Shown: positions 52,053 through 64,000 of the stretch, in pieces
How the letters are laid out: each line of letters opens with the position of its first letter
Numbering within the stretch: the first letter of the stretch is position 1
Source of the DNA: an uncultured Opitutia bacterium
GTDB lineage: Bacteria; Verrucomicrobiota; Verrucomicrobiia; Opitutales; UBA953
Reading direction: 5' to 3'
Assembly (NCBI GenBank): GCA_903855995.1
Contig: CAIOAN010000012.1
Span: 1 to 64,000, forward strand
Length of the DNA stretch: 64,000 nt
The notes under the pieces: generated by a model
The model's input: the letters and a program-made list of their open reading frames with translations, nothing else
Told to the model about the DNA's origin: nothing
Database searches by the model: none
Position numbers and translations under genes: made by a program

Positions 52053-53501
52053 CTATCGTGCCCACAACTTGAGACTGCGGATCGCGATCGCCACCGAGGG
52101 CGGCACCTCTTTCTCCCAGCCTGGCTCGTTTTTCCGGATTCGGTCAGCCAGGGTGCGCGGCTGGCACGCCATCGCCAACGGGTCCGCGCCGGTGATCGGC
52201 ACGAGAAAACCATTGTTCAAAAGATGCTGGAAAAGGCCCGCCACGGAAGGACGCATCTGAATGTCGGAAGCCGTCACAACGGAATCCTCGGCTACGCTGT
52301 AACTCTCCGGGAAGCAGACCTTGCAGGCAATGGGATCAAGGATGAGGCGGCGCAGCTGATCTCCACACATCGGGTAGACCATGACCCGGACGCCGTCCTT
52401 GAAGAGGCGGCCGCAGGACTCCAAGACGCCGCCCTCAAGATGGGTGTAGTGCTCGGGGTTGAAGAGATCAACGAGGTTGTTCATGCCGGCCACCAGCGTG
52501 ATGCTACCCGTGGTATGGAGTCGGAAATAAGCGGGCAGGCGATACCAGCCGCGGTGACGGGTGACCAGCAACGGATGCTGCATCGCGCCGACCAGGCGAA
52601 TGCGGTCGATCAGTTCCGACTCCGGGTGCGGGTCCGCCCCGATGCACATCTCGAAGATCGGCAAGACATCCTTGCCGCCCTCAGGCAGGCTGCGCATCGC
52701 GCAGACGAGCATATCCTCGTTGACGAGCGAAACCGGCCGGAAAGTGCCTCGCGCCACGAGCACGGATTTCTTGTAAAAATATTCACTGGGGACCTGTGGG
52801 TCGCCTTCCGGGCCGAAAAGCACGGCATCGGTGAGGCCGAGACGAACCAGTCGCAACGCGGCGGCCCGATTATCAAAGGCGCCGAACGCCGGCCCGCTGA
52901 AATGGGCGAACTCAACCTCCACCCGGCCCGCCCCGACCTCGTCCACGAGGGCGGTCAGAAAGTTGTCGACGCTGTCGCGGGTGTTGAGCGCTGCGTAGAT
53001 TAAATTGACCCCGACCATGCCCAGTGCGTCCTGCTGGCGCCCGGCGTCCTTATCCCAGAGTCGCAGGTGGAGAATGACCTCGCTCGGCTCGGCCTCGGGG
53101 GCGTCCTGAAAACGAATCCCAATCCAGGAGTGCCCCTGCCCTTTGCCGTCGTGCGGGATTGTCGCCACCGTATCCGCGAAAGCGAAGAAGCGGGTGACCG
53201 TACCACGCTCGGCCTTCAGCCGGTCGACCAGCAACCCATACTCATGATTAAGCATCTGTTCGAGCCGCTCCCGGGAGACATAGCGCTGAGGGTGGCCGTA
53301 AATCGCGTCACTGACGCGCATGTCATAGGCCGAGATGCTCTTGGCAACCGTACCGGAAGCACCGCCAGCCTTGAAGAAATGTCGGACAACTTCCTGCCCC
53401 GCGCCGATTTCGGCAAAAGCCCCGTAGGCCGATCGGTCCAAATTGATCGCCAGGGCTTTGCGGGAGGTGGCGGCACCCGCCACGGTCGAAGGCTCGAACA
53501 T
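52053..53501 (-). CDS. Conserved uncharacterised 482-residue protein
   Basis: A soluble protein with strongly conserved-looking blocks such as SRKALAINLDRSAYGAFAEI, GAGQEVVRHFFKAGGASGTV, AKSISAYDMRVSDAIYG and AGMNNLVDLFNPEHYTHLEG. I have the impression that similar proteins occur in Bacteroidota and Verrucomicrobiota, sometimes labelled nicotinate-nucleotide adenylyltransferase. That label is not supported here, since the HxGH motif is absent. There is no signal peptide or membrane segment. It is the first gene of a two-gene unit with the membrane protein and divergent from sppA. The function is unknown. Confidence 0.8.
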   Translation of the reverse strand: MFEPSTVAGAATSRKALAINLDRSAYGAFAEIGAGQEVVRHFFKAGGASGTVAKSISAYDMRVSDAIYGHPQRYVSRERLEQMLNHEYGLLVDRLKAERGTVTRFFAFADTVATIPHDGKGQGHSWIGIRFQDAPEAEPSEVILHLRLWDKDAGRQQDALGMVGVNLIYAALNTRDSVDNFLTALVDEVGAGRVEVEFAHFSGPAFGAFDNRAAALRLVRLGLTDAVLFGPEGDPQVPSEYFYKKSVLVARGTFRPVSLVNEDMLVCAMRSLPEGGKDVLPIFEMCIGADPHPESELIDRIRLVGAMQHPLLVTRHRGWYRLPAYFRLHTTGSITLVAGMNNLVDLFNPEHYTHLEGGVLESCGRLFKDGVRVMVYPMCGDQLRRLILDPIACKVCFPESYSVAEDSVVTASDIQMRPSVAGLFQHLLNNGFLVPITGADPLAMACQPRTLADRIRKNEPGWEKEVPPSVAIAIRSLKLWAR

Positions 53502-53639
53502 AGATGTAAATTAAGACCAGGAATCGCAGGGCATCGAGAGGAAAGAGGAGGCGAAAAAGTTGCTTTTGGTTGGCGAAAAGAAGATACGCCGACATTGTAG
53601 GCAAATCACCCCTACTTCCGCGCTTTCCTCATCAACCCC

Positions 53640-55454
53640 ATGAAAGAATTCTTCAAATCGGTCCTCGCCTCGGCCCTCGGTGCTTTCGTCGCTGGCGTCG
53701 CCGCCTGCTTCCTGATGGTCGTGCTGATCGTCGCCATCGCGAGTTCGGGCTCCAAGAACTCCGAAGCCACCGCGGTGAGCCTCAAGTCCAAGACGATCCT
53801 GGTGATCGGCAACGATCTCACCCTCACCGACGCGCCATCCTACGGCACCCCGGGCCTGAGCGAACTGCTCGGCGGCGGCGACGGACCGCAGCTTGATCTT
53901 TTACGTGCGCTCGAAGCCATCGATCTTGCCGCCAAAGACCGTAATATCGCCGGCATCCTGCTCTCTGGCCGACTGGCCGCCGGAGTCGTGCAAAAAGCTG
54001 AACTGCGCAAAGCCATCCAGGATTTCAAGAGCACGAGCAAGAAGCCCGTGCTCGCCTGGATCGAGAACGGCTCCCAGGGGGAATTCTACATGGCGAGCGT
54101 CGCGGACAAGGTCTACATGCACCCGGCGGGCGAATTGGAATTCAAGGGGCTCGCCTCCTTCAACATGTATTACGGGGAGACTTTCAAACAGTTCGGCATC
54201 GGCGTGCAGGTCACCAAAGTGGGTAAATATAAATCCGCCGTCGAGCCGCTGATCGGCAGCAGCATGAGTGAACCGGCGCGCGAGCAGGAAGAACTGCTCC
54301 TGAACGGCATCTGGAAACGGGTCGTGGCCGAGGTGGCCAAGTCGCGCGGTCTAACTCAAGCCGCTCTCCAGCAGGCGGCCAACTCGTCCGGCGACTTCAA
54401 TGCGACTACCTCCCTCAAACTTAAATTGATAGATGGCATCCTGCAGCGGGATGAGCTCGTGAAACGCCTACACACGGCGGGCGCCGGTGCCGATGAATCT
54501 GGCACCTCTTTCCGCCAGGTCTCCCTCGGCAAGTATGCCAATAAGGTGACCTTTCCACACAGCGGCGGCCGACTGGCCATCGTCTACGCCGAAGGCGAAA
54601 TCGTCGACGGCTGGGGCGCACCCGGTGAAGTCGGCGGCGACCGACTGGCCCACGACCTCCGCATGATCCGGGGCGATGACCGCGTGAAAGCCGTCGTGCT
54701 CCGCGTCAATAGCCCCGGCGGTTCGGCCTTCGCCAGCGACATCATCGCCCGCGAAGTGGAACTCCTCCGCAAGAAAGGCCTCCCTGTTGTTGTTTCTATG
54801 GGCGACGTCGCCGCCAGCGGCGGCTACTATATCGCCGCCAAAGGTGGCATGATCATGTCAGACCCTTCGACCATCACCGGATCGATTGGCGTGTTCGGCC
54901 TGCATTTTAACTACGAAGAGTTGGCCAAAAAAGTGAATCTTGGCACCGATGGCGTGAAGACCAACCGCTATGCCGATCTTCTCGAAATGCACCGCGCCGC
55001 CACGCCGGAGGAACTGGCGATTGTTCAGACCATGGTGGACGGCGTCTATGAAGACTTCCTCAAGATCGTCGCCGACGGGCGCAAGATGACACGCGACAGC
55101 GTACACGAAATCGCCCAAGGCCGCGTCTGGTTGGGCAAAGACGCCCAAGGCATCAAGCTGGTCGATAAATTCGGCGGCCTGCGTGACGCCATCAAGGAGG
55201 CCGCCACCCTGGCCAAGCTGACTCAGGCCGAATGGATTCAGGTGCCCGCCTTGCATTCCGGACGGGAGACCCTGCTCCAGAAACTACTTTCAGACGGCCA
55301 AGATGAATCTCCGCTGTTCGCCAAGACTTCCGGCGAACGCGACCTGGCGCTCCAATTCCTGAAAGCCCACGCCGAGACGCTTAAGTCCATCCGGGCACTG
55401 AACGACCCGAAGGGCATTTACCTCACCTGCCCGCTCATCCTCCGCAAGCAGTGA
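53640..55454 (+). CDS. sppA: Signal peptide peptidase SppA, 67-kDa type
   Basis: A 604-residue membrane-anchored serine protease with one N-terminal helix (about 12-35) and two tandem ClpP-like repeats. The Ser-Lys dyad is split as in E. coli SppA: K198 in KVGKYKSAVEP from the first repeat and S393 in GDVAASGGYYIAA from the second. It degrades released signal peptides in the membrane. TTGGCG/CATTGT with 17-bp spacing upstream is a weak promoter candidate. Confidence 0.94.
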   Translation: MKEFFKSVLASALGAFVAGVAACFLMVVLIVAIASSGSKNSEATAVSLKSKTILVIGNDLTLTDAPSYGTPGLSELLGGGDGPQLDLLRALEAIDLAAKDRNIAGILLSGRLAAGVVQKAELRKAIQDFKSTSKKPVLAWIENGSQGEFYMASVADKVYMHPAGELEFKGLASFNMYYGETFKQFGIGVQVTKVGKYKSAVEPLIGSSMSEPAREQEELLLNGIWKRVVAEVAKSRGLTQAALQQAANSSGDFNATTSLKLKLIDGILQRDELVKRLHTAGAGADESGTSFRQVSLGKYANKVTFPHSGGRLAIVYAEGEIVDGWGAPGEVGGDRLAHDLRMIRGDDRVKAVVLRVNSPGGSAFASDIIAREVELLRKKGLPVVVSMGDVAASGGYYIAAKGGMIMSDPSTITGSIGVFGLHFNYEELAKKVNLGTDGVKTNRYADLLEMHRAATPEELAIVQTMVDGVYEDFLKIVADGRKMTRDSVHEIAQGRVWLGKDAQGIKLVDKFGGLRDAIKEAATLAKLTQAEWIQVPALHSGRETLLQKLLSDGQDESPLFAKTSGERDLALQFLKAHAETLKSIRALNDPKGIYLTCPLILRKQ

Positions 55455-55460
55455 CCGGGT

Positions 55461-56240
55461 TCAAGGCTGGCGAGGAATCTGCGCCCGAGCCTCTGGTAGC
55501 CAAGCCTGCAGCTGCTTCACGCGAGTGGCGTCCGCCGGGTGAGTTGAAAGAAACTCCGGAGGCTTAGCTCCCCCGATCTTAGAGAAGCGCTCCCAGAAGG
55601 CAGGGGCGGCGTCAGGATTATAACCGGCGCGAGCCATGAAGAGCAGGCCGAGGTGATCCGCCTCGGATTCGTGGCTGCGACTAAAGGGCAGCAGGATGCC
55701 ATACTGGGCCCCGACACCGACGGCGGCCATCCAGGTCGAACGGGTCTTTGTCGTCGAATTCTTGGTGGCCTCGTCGGCCACCGCGGCGGCGATGGCGACG
55801 CTCATCGATTGGGAGACGCGCTCAGAGCCGTGGCGGCAGATTACGTGAGACACTTCATGTCCGAGGATGACCGCGATATCGTCATCCGTAGGCGCATACT
55901 GGAACATCCCTGAATTGAAACCGATTTTCCCGCCGGGCATCGCGAAGGCGTTCGGGGTCTTGTCATCGATGACGGCGAACTCCCAGCGAGCGGAGGGGGG
56001 CAGGACGCCCGCTCGATCGTCGCGCCGGGCAGCGGCGACGATCTTCAACCCGATTTCCTTGATCTTCGCGAGGCGCTTATCGTTCGGAAGCTTCTTCATC
56101 TTTGAGAACTCCGAGGCGGACATGGAGGCGACCTCGGATTCATCAACAAAGATCAACTGGGAGCGGCCGGTGATGGGCGCATGCTGGCAGCCAACCAGTC
56201 CGAGAGCCATGAGCAGGAAGATGGAGAGCGGGGTTTTCAT
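55461..56240 (-). CDS. M48-family metalloprotease, lipoprotein
   Basis: 259 residues from ATG 56240. The signal peptide ends in the lipobox LVGC (C18). The zinc site is HEVSH (H128, E129, H132) with E191 in ESEAD. QYGILLPFSRSHESEADHLG and FLSTHPADATRVKQL are typical of the LoiP/BepA-like M48C group, which maintains outer-membrane proteins. It starts 13 bp after the BY-kinase gene and is last in the polysaccharide export unit. Confidence 0.9.
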   Translation of the reverse strand: MKTPLSIFLLMALGLVGCQHAPITGRSQLIFVDESEVASMSASEFSKMKKLPNDKRLAKIKEIGLKIVAAARRDDRAGVLPPSARWEFAVIDDKTPNAFAMPGGKIGFNSGMFQYAPTDDDIAVILGHEVSHVICRHGSERVSQSMSVAIAAAVADEATKNSTTKTRSTWMAAVGVGAQYGILLPFSRSHESEADHLGLLFMARAGYNPDAAPAFWERFSKIGGAKPPEFLSTHPADATRVKQLQAWLPEARAQIPRQP

Positions 56241-56253
56241 GGGTTGTAGAAAA

Positions 56254-58563
56254 TCAGGATTTGGCAGGCGGCGCAGATTCAGTGGAATCCTGGCCATCTA
56301 CGTAATACTTCCGGTAGGTGGAATCGTACGTATCCGTGTAGGCCGAAGCCATGCGCATCGACATGCTGTTCAAAACGACGCCCAGCAAGGGGGCCTCGGC
56401 TTCCTTCAGGCGGCTCAGGCAGGCGATGGCACTGCGCATGTTCACGACATTGTAGCGCACGACGTAAATAACGCCGTCGACCTTGGGGAGAAGATGGAGC
56501 GCATCCGAAACCGCGCCGATAGGCGGCGAGTCGATGAACACGCGGTCGTAACGGCTGCGCAGCTCATCGAGCATCGCCAAGAATTTCGGGTTGTTGATGA
56601 CCTGCGTCGGGTTCTTACAGCTCAAGCCGACAGGGAGCACATCGAGTCCAGGGGAAACGTCGCGCACGATGGCCTCATCCAGCGTCATCTCCGCATTGAA
56701 CCATCGGCTCACGCCACCGTCGCCGGTGAAGCCGAGGGACGGGCCGACGTTCGGGAGGCGAAGGTCAGCGTCGATCACGATCACTCGTTCGGCGTGCTGG
56801 GCGAAAATCAAAGCCAGGTTGGTGGCCACGAAAGTCTTCCCTTCGCTGGGGCGGGAGGAAGTCACCAAGAACACCTTGCTGCCGGCGACCGAAGGATTGA
56901 CCTTCATCGCGGAGTAAATGGAGCGGACGGATTCGACCGCGATGCGATCCTTGTCCTGACGGGCCAGCAGGGCGCGATCCGGACCGGAGGTGGCCGTGAC
57001 CCGCGGAATCGTGCCGAGCAGAGGCAAGCCGAGGCCGGCTTCGACATCCTTGACCGACTTGATGCGGTCATCGAACGTGCCCATGATGACGATTAGCACG
57101 ACGCCGAAGCCGACGCCCACGCCGAAGCCAAGCATCGCGTTGAAGTAATAGTTCTTATTGATCGGCTTGTCCGACACCGAGGGCATGTCGAGAATGCGGA
57201 TGGAGGTGCTCGTCCCGGAGGTAGAGGAGCGCAGCTTGGCCTCCTCGTAGCTCAGCTTCATGCGGGAAAGGAATTCTTCGCTGGCCCGGATGTCCTTGTC
57301 GACGCGTTCGAGCTCAATATTGGCCGCCTGGAGCTTGGAGATCTCGCTCTCCTTCGCCTCGAGATTGCGCAGGATGGCGTCGTAGCGCGAACGGGCATTC
57401 TGTAGGGAGGACTGAATGCGGCTGACCGAGATCACGACTGCATCCTGGAACTCCTTCTGCGTCTGGACCAGTTTCTCGCGGGCCGTGATCATCTTGGGGT
57501 TCTTTTCGGTGTAGATCTTCTGCATCGTGCCGATCTCGATCTTCAGTGAGCTGAGCGCCGTAAGCGTCGCCGCCACGTTCGTGTCGGCGCGGACCTGGGG
57601 AATGTCGGCCATGTCCCGCTTGGTCTTCACGTAGTCCGCGATGAGGCCGGCGATGATCTCCAGCTCGTCCACCTGCTTGCGGGTCTCTTCGCGATCCTTG
57701 ACCAGGACACCGCGTTCGGCGGTGAGCGTATTCGTATCCTTGGCGATCGAGAGGAGCTTCTGCGTCTTGATCACATCGTTCTTCTGCTCATAGAGCCGGC
57801 GCACCTTGTCCTCGAGCGTCTCGATCTCGATGCGCGCCTTCTCGACCAGCGGATTGGTGATCGTGAGCCGCTCGTCTTCGCTGTATTTCTGGATGGCGTC
57901 GCAGAAAAGCCGCGCCACCTGGCGGGAGAGATCTCGGTTCGGGTGCGTGAAATCCACGTTGATGACCAAGGTCTGGCGCTGGGGGTTGATCCCGCGCTGC
58001 TTGGCGAACACTTCCTGTTCGGTGAGCGGACCGCTGAAGACACTGCCCGCCTGATAGGGCTCGAGCACGAGTTTACGCTCAGCGGACGTGAGCCGCTTCG
58101 ACACAGCTTCGATGATGACGGCACTACGCATCGCTTCGACCGCCGTGAAGAAATCGTCGTTGGAGACGATCTTGAAGTTTTCTTCCGCCGCCGAACTGCC
58201 GCCGGCCAGATTAGGGGCAAGGCGGAAGACCCGAAGCCGCCCGGTCGCGCGGTATTCCGGGAGTGTGTTATAAGTGAAGAGAAGCCCGATGGTCAGGAAG
58301 ACCAGCGCCGAAAGAATAATCCACCAATAGCGCTCTCGCAGCATGGTGAGATAGTTGCTGAGGGCATTCCCCTCCCCGCCCGAACCATATTTACCGTAGC
58401 CGCCACCGCCATAACCGCCCTGCCCGCCTCCATAATTACCGGCGCCATAGGAGCCGTAGCCGCCCCCGTAGCCGCCGTAGGAACCGTAATTACCATAACC
58501 AGGATTACGCCTGGGACCCGGCGCAGGCGGCTGATTCTGAGACTCGGGAGCGGGAGGGGCCAT
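56254..58563 (-). CDS. Polysaccharide co-polymerase/BY-kinase (Wzc-like) with Gly-Tyr-rich N-terminus
   Basis: 769 residues. Residues 20-60 are a Gly/Tyr low-complexity tail with ten tyrosines. A Wzz domain lies between membrane helices at about 79-97 and 475-496, with long periplasmic coiled coils. The cytoplasmic bacterial tyrosine kinase domain has Walker A SSRPSEGKT (K576), Walker A' VIVIDADLRLPN (D598, D600) and Walker B VFIDSPP. The C-terminal tyrosine cluster is Y742, Y746, Y750, Y753 and Y754. It controls chain length and export of exopolysaccharide with the Wza-like protein 4 bp upstream. The Gly-Tyr tail is unusual for the family. Confidence 0.93.
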   Translation of the reverse strand: MAPPAPESQNQPPAPGPRRNPGYGNYGSYGGYGGGYGSYGAGNYGGGQGGYGGGGYGKYGSGGEGNALSNYLTMLRERYWWIILSALVFLTIGLLFTYNTLPEYRATGRLRVFRLAPNLAGGSSAAEENFKIVSNDDFFTAVEAMRSAVIIEAVSKRLTSAERKLVLEPYQAGSVFSGPLTEQEVFAKQRGINPQRQTLVINVDFTHPNRDLSRQVARLFCDAIQKYSEDERLTITNPLVEKARIEIETLEDKVRRLYEQKNDVIKTQKLLSIAKDTNTLTAERGVLVKDREETRKQVDELEIIAGLIADYVKTKRDMADIPQVRADTNVAATLTALSSLKIEIGTMQKIYTEKNPKMITAREKLVQTQKEFQDAVVISVSRIQSSLQNARSRYDAILRNLEAKESEISKLQAANIELERVDKDIRASEEFLSRMKLSYEEAKLRSSTSGTSTSIRILDMPSVSDKPINKNYYFNAMLGFGVGVGFGVVLIVIMGTFDDRIKSVKDVEAGLGLPLLGTIPRVTATSGPDRALLARQDKDRIAVESVRSIYSAMKVNPSVAGSKVFLVTSSRPSEGKTFVATNLALIFAQHAERVIVIDADLRLPNVGPSLGFTGDGGVSRWFNAEMTLDEAIVRDVSPGLDVLPVGLSCKNPTQVINNPKFLAMLDELRSRYDRVFIDSPPIGAVSDALHLLPKVDGVIYVVRYNVVNMRSAIACLSRLKEAEAPLLGVVLNSMSMRMASAYTDTYDSTYRKYYVDGQDSTESAPPAKS

Positions 58564-58567
58564 GAAA

Positions 58568-59257
58568 TCAGATGCGGCTGTCTTCGACGTAGATCTGGTC
58601 TTCGTCTTCGAGGATGAAATCTGGCTCCTCGCCCGAGTCGATGCGACGCATGTCGCGGGTGATTACGACGGTGTTGCCATCGCGAATGCGTTTGACGGCG
58701 ACGTCGGACCGGCGGCCGCGCGGGAGAATTCCGCCGGCCGCGGAAAGCGCCCGGCCCAGGGTCAGCGTCTCCTCGGGCGGGATGGAAACCGGCCCGGGCT
58801 TACCGACGTAGCCGGAGACATAGACGCGTCGTTCCGCATAAGTTACCATATTGATGGCCACCTGGGGGTCCTTGAAATATTCCCGGAACCGCGTGGCAAT
58901 CTCGACCTGCGCCTGGGTGAGCGTCAGCCCTGCGACGGGAACCAACTGCTTGAGATACGGAATATCTACCGTGCCGTCGGCATTGATCCGCCGCTCGATC
59001 TGGGTGTCAGGTTCATTGATGACCAACACGCGGATGAAATCACGGGGGCGCAAACGGTAGCTGTTCTGCCGCTCGGACGGATTGATCGGGGCGCTGCCGG
59101 GCTTGGCGGCAGGGACGGGAGCCGATGCTGGCTGGCCAAGGACCAGTACGTTTTCCCCTTCTGGGGCGGCTGCCTCGGTTGAACCCGTCGTGGCGCAGGC
59201 TACCAAAAGTAATGCGGCCCCGAGGGCGCCTAAGATGCTTTTCAGGGCGATGGACAT
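58568..59257 (-). CDS. Polysaccharide export outer-membrane lipoprotein (Wza/BexD-like)
   Basis: 229 residues. The lipobox LVAC (C21) gives an outer-membrane lipoprotein. A Poly_export domain follows (YRLRPRDFIRVLVINEPDTQ, DGTVDIPYLKQLVPVAGLTL, AQVEIATRF), then one SLBB-like domain (RRVYVSGYVGKPGPVSIPPE). It is shorter than E. coli Wza and lacks the last transmembrane helix region of that protein, as in many two-domain homologues. It is encoded between the barrel protein and the kinase. Confidence 0.92.
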   Translation of the reverse strand: MSIALKSILGALGAALLLVACATTGSTEAAAPEGENVLVLGQPASAPVPAAKPGSAPINPSERQNSYRLRPRDFIRVLVINEPDTQIERRINADGTVDIPYLKQLVPVAGLTLTQAQVEIATRFREYFKDPQVAINMVTYAERRVYVSGYVGKPGPVSIPPEETLTLGRALSAAGGILPRGRRSDVAVKRIRDGNTVVITRDMRRIDSGEEPDFILEDEDQIYVEDSRI

Positions 59258-59328
59258 GGACGAAAGTTAGCGACGGCGTGAGGCGCGGTCAATAGGACCC
59301 TCCCGACCAAACCAAAAGACCTTCCGGC

Positions 59329-60585
59329 TTAGTAGCGGAAAGCCGCCGACAAGGTGAACATATTGGAGGTATAGTTCGCGCTCGGGGTCGATGGGGTCTT
59401 TGAATCCGTGAGATTGTAGCTGGCCTGGAAGCTGAGGTGGGAGCTGTACTTGTAGTCAGCACCCAGCATGTAGGTCATGGTATTGACCTGAGTGGAAGCG
59501 GAGAGCACGTCGGACTTGGTGGCCGAGAGATTGAAGGTCAAATCCTCGGCGGCGGAGAAATTCACACCGTAGGTATAGCTCTGGGTCTTCATCTGGCTGT
59601 CCGTCGAGGAGGCCGAGACATCGCGGGAAAGCGTCAGGCTGTGGTTGATCCGCTCCGTCAGCGAGTGATTCAGGCTGATCGAGTAGGACGGGTCATTGAG
59701 CTTCGCACCCGTCTCGTAGCCGTACTGGGCGTAGCCAGCCTTGATGGTGCCGTTGAGTTTTCCGGACTCGGTCAGCTGACCATTGACGGTGAGCCCGGCG
59801 AAATCCTTGTTAAGCTTCGTATGCGCCAGGGGCGTCGGAGCCATGTAGGAGCTGTAAAAAGGCGCGTGCGAGAAATCCGTGACGTCGTGCTGCAGGGCCA
59901 GACCGAAGCTCAGCTTCTCGAAGGCCTGGTAATCGATGGTCAGCGGGATCGACTTGGTGTTTAGCTCCGTCAGCGCATCGGTATTATAATTAAAAGCCCC
60001 GCTGCCCGGGGAGCTCTCGACCTTCACCGGATTGATATAATGGTTATAGGTGTTGGTGTAGCCGAACGAAGCCCGGAACTTCTCGGTCAGACGGTAGTTC
60101 AGATTAATGCCGTTCGAATAGTTAGCCTGCCGAACCAACGTAGGCCCGAGCTGAGCATGGGTGACCCCCTGCTGCAGAAGATCATCATTTCGGGCGGTGA
60201 CGCGGTAGGATGAATCAAGATTGACGGAGAGAGGGCCGCCATCGGCATAACGGATGGCCGCGGATAGGGCGTCGCGCGAATCCTCGAGCGAGCGGAATTC
60301 GGCTTCGTTATAATAAATGTAACTGCGCTTGGCCGTGAGGTTGATCGAAAGCGCGGAATCCTTGCCATATTCCAGGGAGAACCCCGGGGTGACGGCCCAG
60401 TCGGAAGCCGATTTCTTGGCCGAACCGGAGAAGAGATTGTCCGTCATTTCGAGCGCGACGGAGGAGTCGAAGAAAATATCTAGGTCGTCACCGAGCTGCA
60501 CCAAGGGGGAGGATGGCAACCAATTGGCGGCTTGAGCCATGGTGGCGACGGATAGGCAGGAAGCCGCGATAAGAAAACGAGACAT
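59329..60585 (-). CDS. Outer-membrane beta-barrel protein of the polysaccharide cluster
   Basis: 418 residues from ATG 60585 with signal peptide MSRFLIAASCLSVATMAQA. The body is alternating amphipathic strands with aromatic girdles (INLTAKRSYIYYNEAEFRSL, KLSFGLALQHDVTDFSHAPF, YKYSSHLSFQASYNL). It ends in Phe-Arg-Tyr, matching the barrel-assembly C-terminal signal. A similar barrel is common at the head of verrucomicrobial exopolysaccharide operons. It may form an export pore, but this is inferred. The promoter lies at 60605-60633. Confidence 0.82.
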   Translation of the reverse strand: MSRFLIAASCLSVATMAQAANWLPSSPLVQLGDDLDIFFDSSVALEMTDNLFSGSAKKSASDWAVTPGFSLEYGKDSALSINLTAKRSYIYYNEAEFRSLEDSRDALSAAIRYADGGPLSVNLDSSYRVTARNDDLLQQGVTHAQLGPTLVRQANYSNGINLNYRLTEKFRASFGYTNTYNHYINPVKVESSPGSGAFNYNTDALTELNTKSIPLTIDYQAFEKLSFGLALQHDVTDFSHAPFYSSYMAPTPLAHTKLNKDFAGLTVNGQLTESGKLNGTIKAGYAQYGYETGAKLNDPSYSISLNHSLTERINHSLTLSRDVSASSTDSQMKTQSYTYGVNFSAAEDLTFNLSATKSDVLSASTQVNTMTYMLGADYKYSSHLSFQASYNLTDSKTPSTPSANYTSNMFTLSAAFRY

Positions 60586-60604
60586 GTGGGCTGGGGGTTG
60601 AGAT

Positions 60605-60633
60605 TTGATAGGTAAAACGACAGGCCTCATCAA
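60605..60633 (-). promoter_or_regulatory. Promoter of the polysaccharide export unit
   Basis: On the minus strand, TTGATG (60633-60628) and TATCAA (60610-60605) are spaced 17 bp apart, about 20 bp before the barrel-protein ATG. Each box matches the consensus at four of six positions. Confidence 0.5.
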
Positions 60634-60643
60634 CCCCCAAACA

Positions 60644-60683
60644 GAGGCTAAATGGTGAAAACGAGGAGGCTAAATGGTGAAAA
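60644..60683. repeat. Two 18-bp direct repeats upstream of the polysaccharide promoter
   Basis: GAGGCTAAATGGTGAAAA occurs at 60644-60661 and again at 60666-60683, exactly 22 bp apart, or two helical turns. The copies lie just upstream of the -35 box, where an activator would bind. The second copy runs into the A tract of the rpoC terminator. Confidence 0.7.
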
Positions 60684-60713
60684 ACAAAGACCCCGCCCAA
60701 ACGAGCGGGGTCT
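60680..60713 (-). terminator. Intrinsic terminator of rpoC
   Basis: AGACCCCGC (60688-60696) pairs with GCGGGGTCT (60705-60713) over an 8-nt loop. On the minus strand the stem is followed by a T-rich tract (TTTGTTTTT). It lies about 23 bp after the rpoC stop. Confidence 0.9.
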
Positions 60714-60736
60714 CGATACAGGCCCTTTAAGGCCGC

Positions 60737-64000
<3,264 letters not shown>

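Noticed and set aside
52053-53501. Nicotinate-nucleotide adenylyltransferase function
   Set aside because: No HxGH or SxxxxR nucleotidyltransferase motifs; the label would be unsupported.

Overview
The window is GC-rich bacterial chromosome, coding on both strands, with very short gaps and many 4-bp stop/start overlaps. Gene content points to a Gram-negative member of the PVC group, most likely Verrucomicrobiota (Opitutae-like). The signs are a secreted 3-keto-disaccharide hydrolase-domain (DUF1080) protein, a secreted FAD_oxidored protein, four-helix-bundle (S23-type) proteins, a McsA/McsB/ClpC set beside a Wza/Wzc export cluster with an outer-membrane barrel, FabV, and few strong Shine-Dalgarno sites. 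The taxonomic call is inference; no rRNA gene is present.

Layout. 0-3.4 kb: hemW, a DUF1080 lipoprotein and a secreted nitrilase-family hydrolase. 3.4-3.95 kb: a small inverted-repeat-bounded cassette with a broken four-helix-bundle gene. 3.95-10.6 kb: trmL-smpB-rpoZ, dgkA, an EIIA-like protein with an MgtA-type ATPase, rpmB and an aminotransferase. 10.57-11.27 kb: a second four-helix-bundle cassette bounded by a perfect 29-bp inverted repeat. 11.3-24 kb: fabV, an orphan parA with a coupled unknown gene, secreted or unknown proteins, mfd, a SurA-like chaperone, malQ and ettA. 24-28.3 kb: nusA-infB-rbfA behind an apparent terminator or attenuator. 28.3-31.5 kb: mcsA-mcsB, then a ketosynthase with its own acyl carrier protein. 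31.5-41.2 kb: tRNA-Ala(GGC), an exonuclease-ferredoxin pair, secreted oxidoreductases, DUF423 and clpC. 41.3-50.5 kb: nrnA-truB-ribF, a beta-helix protein, mpl, hpf, an SDR, recN and a YggS-type protein. 50.5-55.5 kb: a LysR regulator, an unknown two-gene unit and sppA. 55.5-60.6 kb: a polysaccharide export unit (outer-membrane barrel, Wza-like lipoprotein, BY-kinase, M48 lipoprotein). 60.7-64 kb: rpoC, truncated by the window edge.

The genes are mostly housekeeping: translation and transcription machinery, protein quality control, envelope biogenesis and lipid metabolism. The most interesting feature is the pair of four-helix-bundle cassettes. Each has one small gene of the family known from 23S rRNA intervening sequences. 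Each is bounded by inverted arrays of short, roughly 7-bp units, but the unit sequence differs completely between the two. They look like intergenic, IVS-like mobile elements, and one carries an in-frame TGA. A third, gene-less array at 46.66-46.81 kb may be related.
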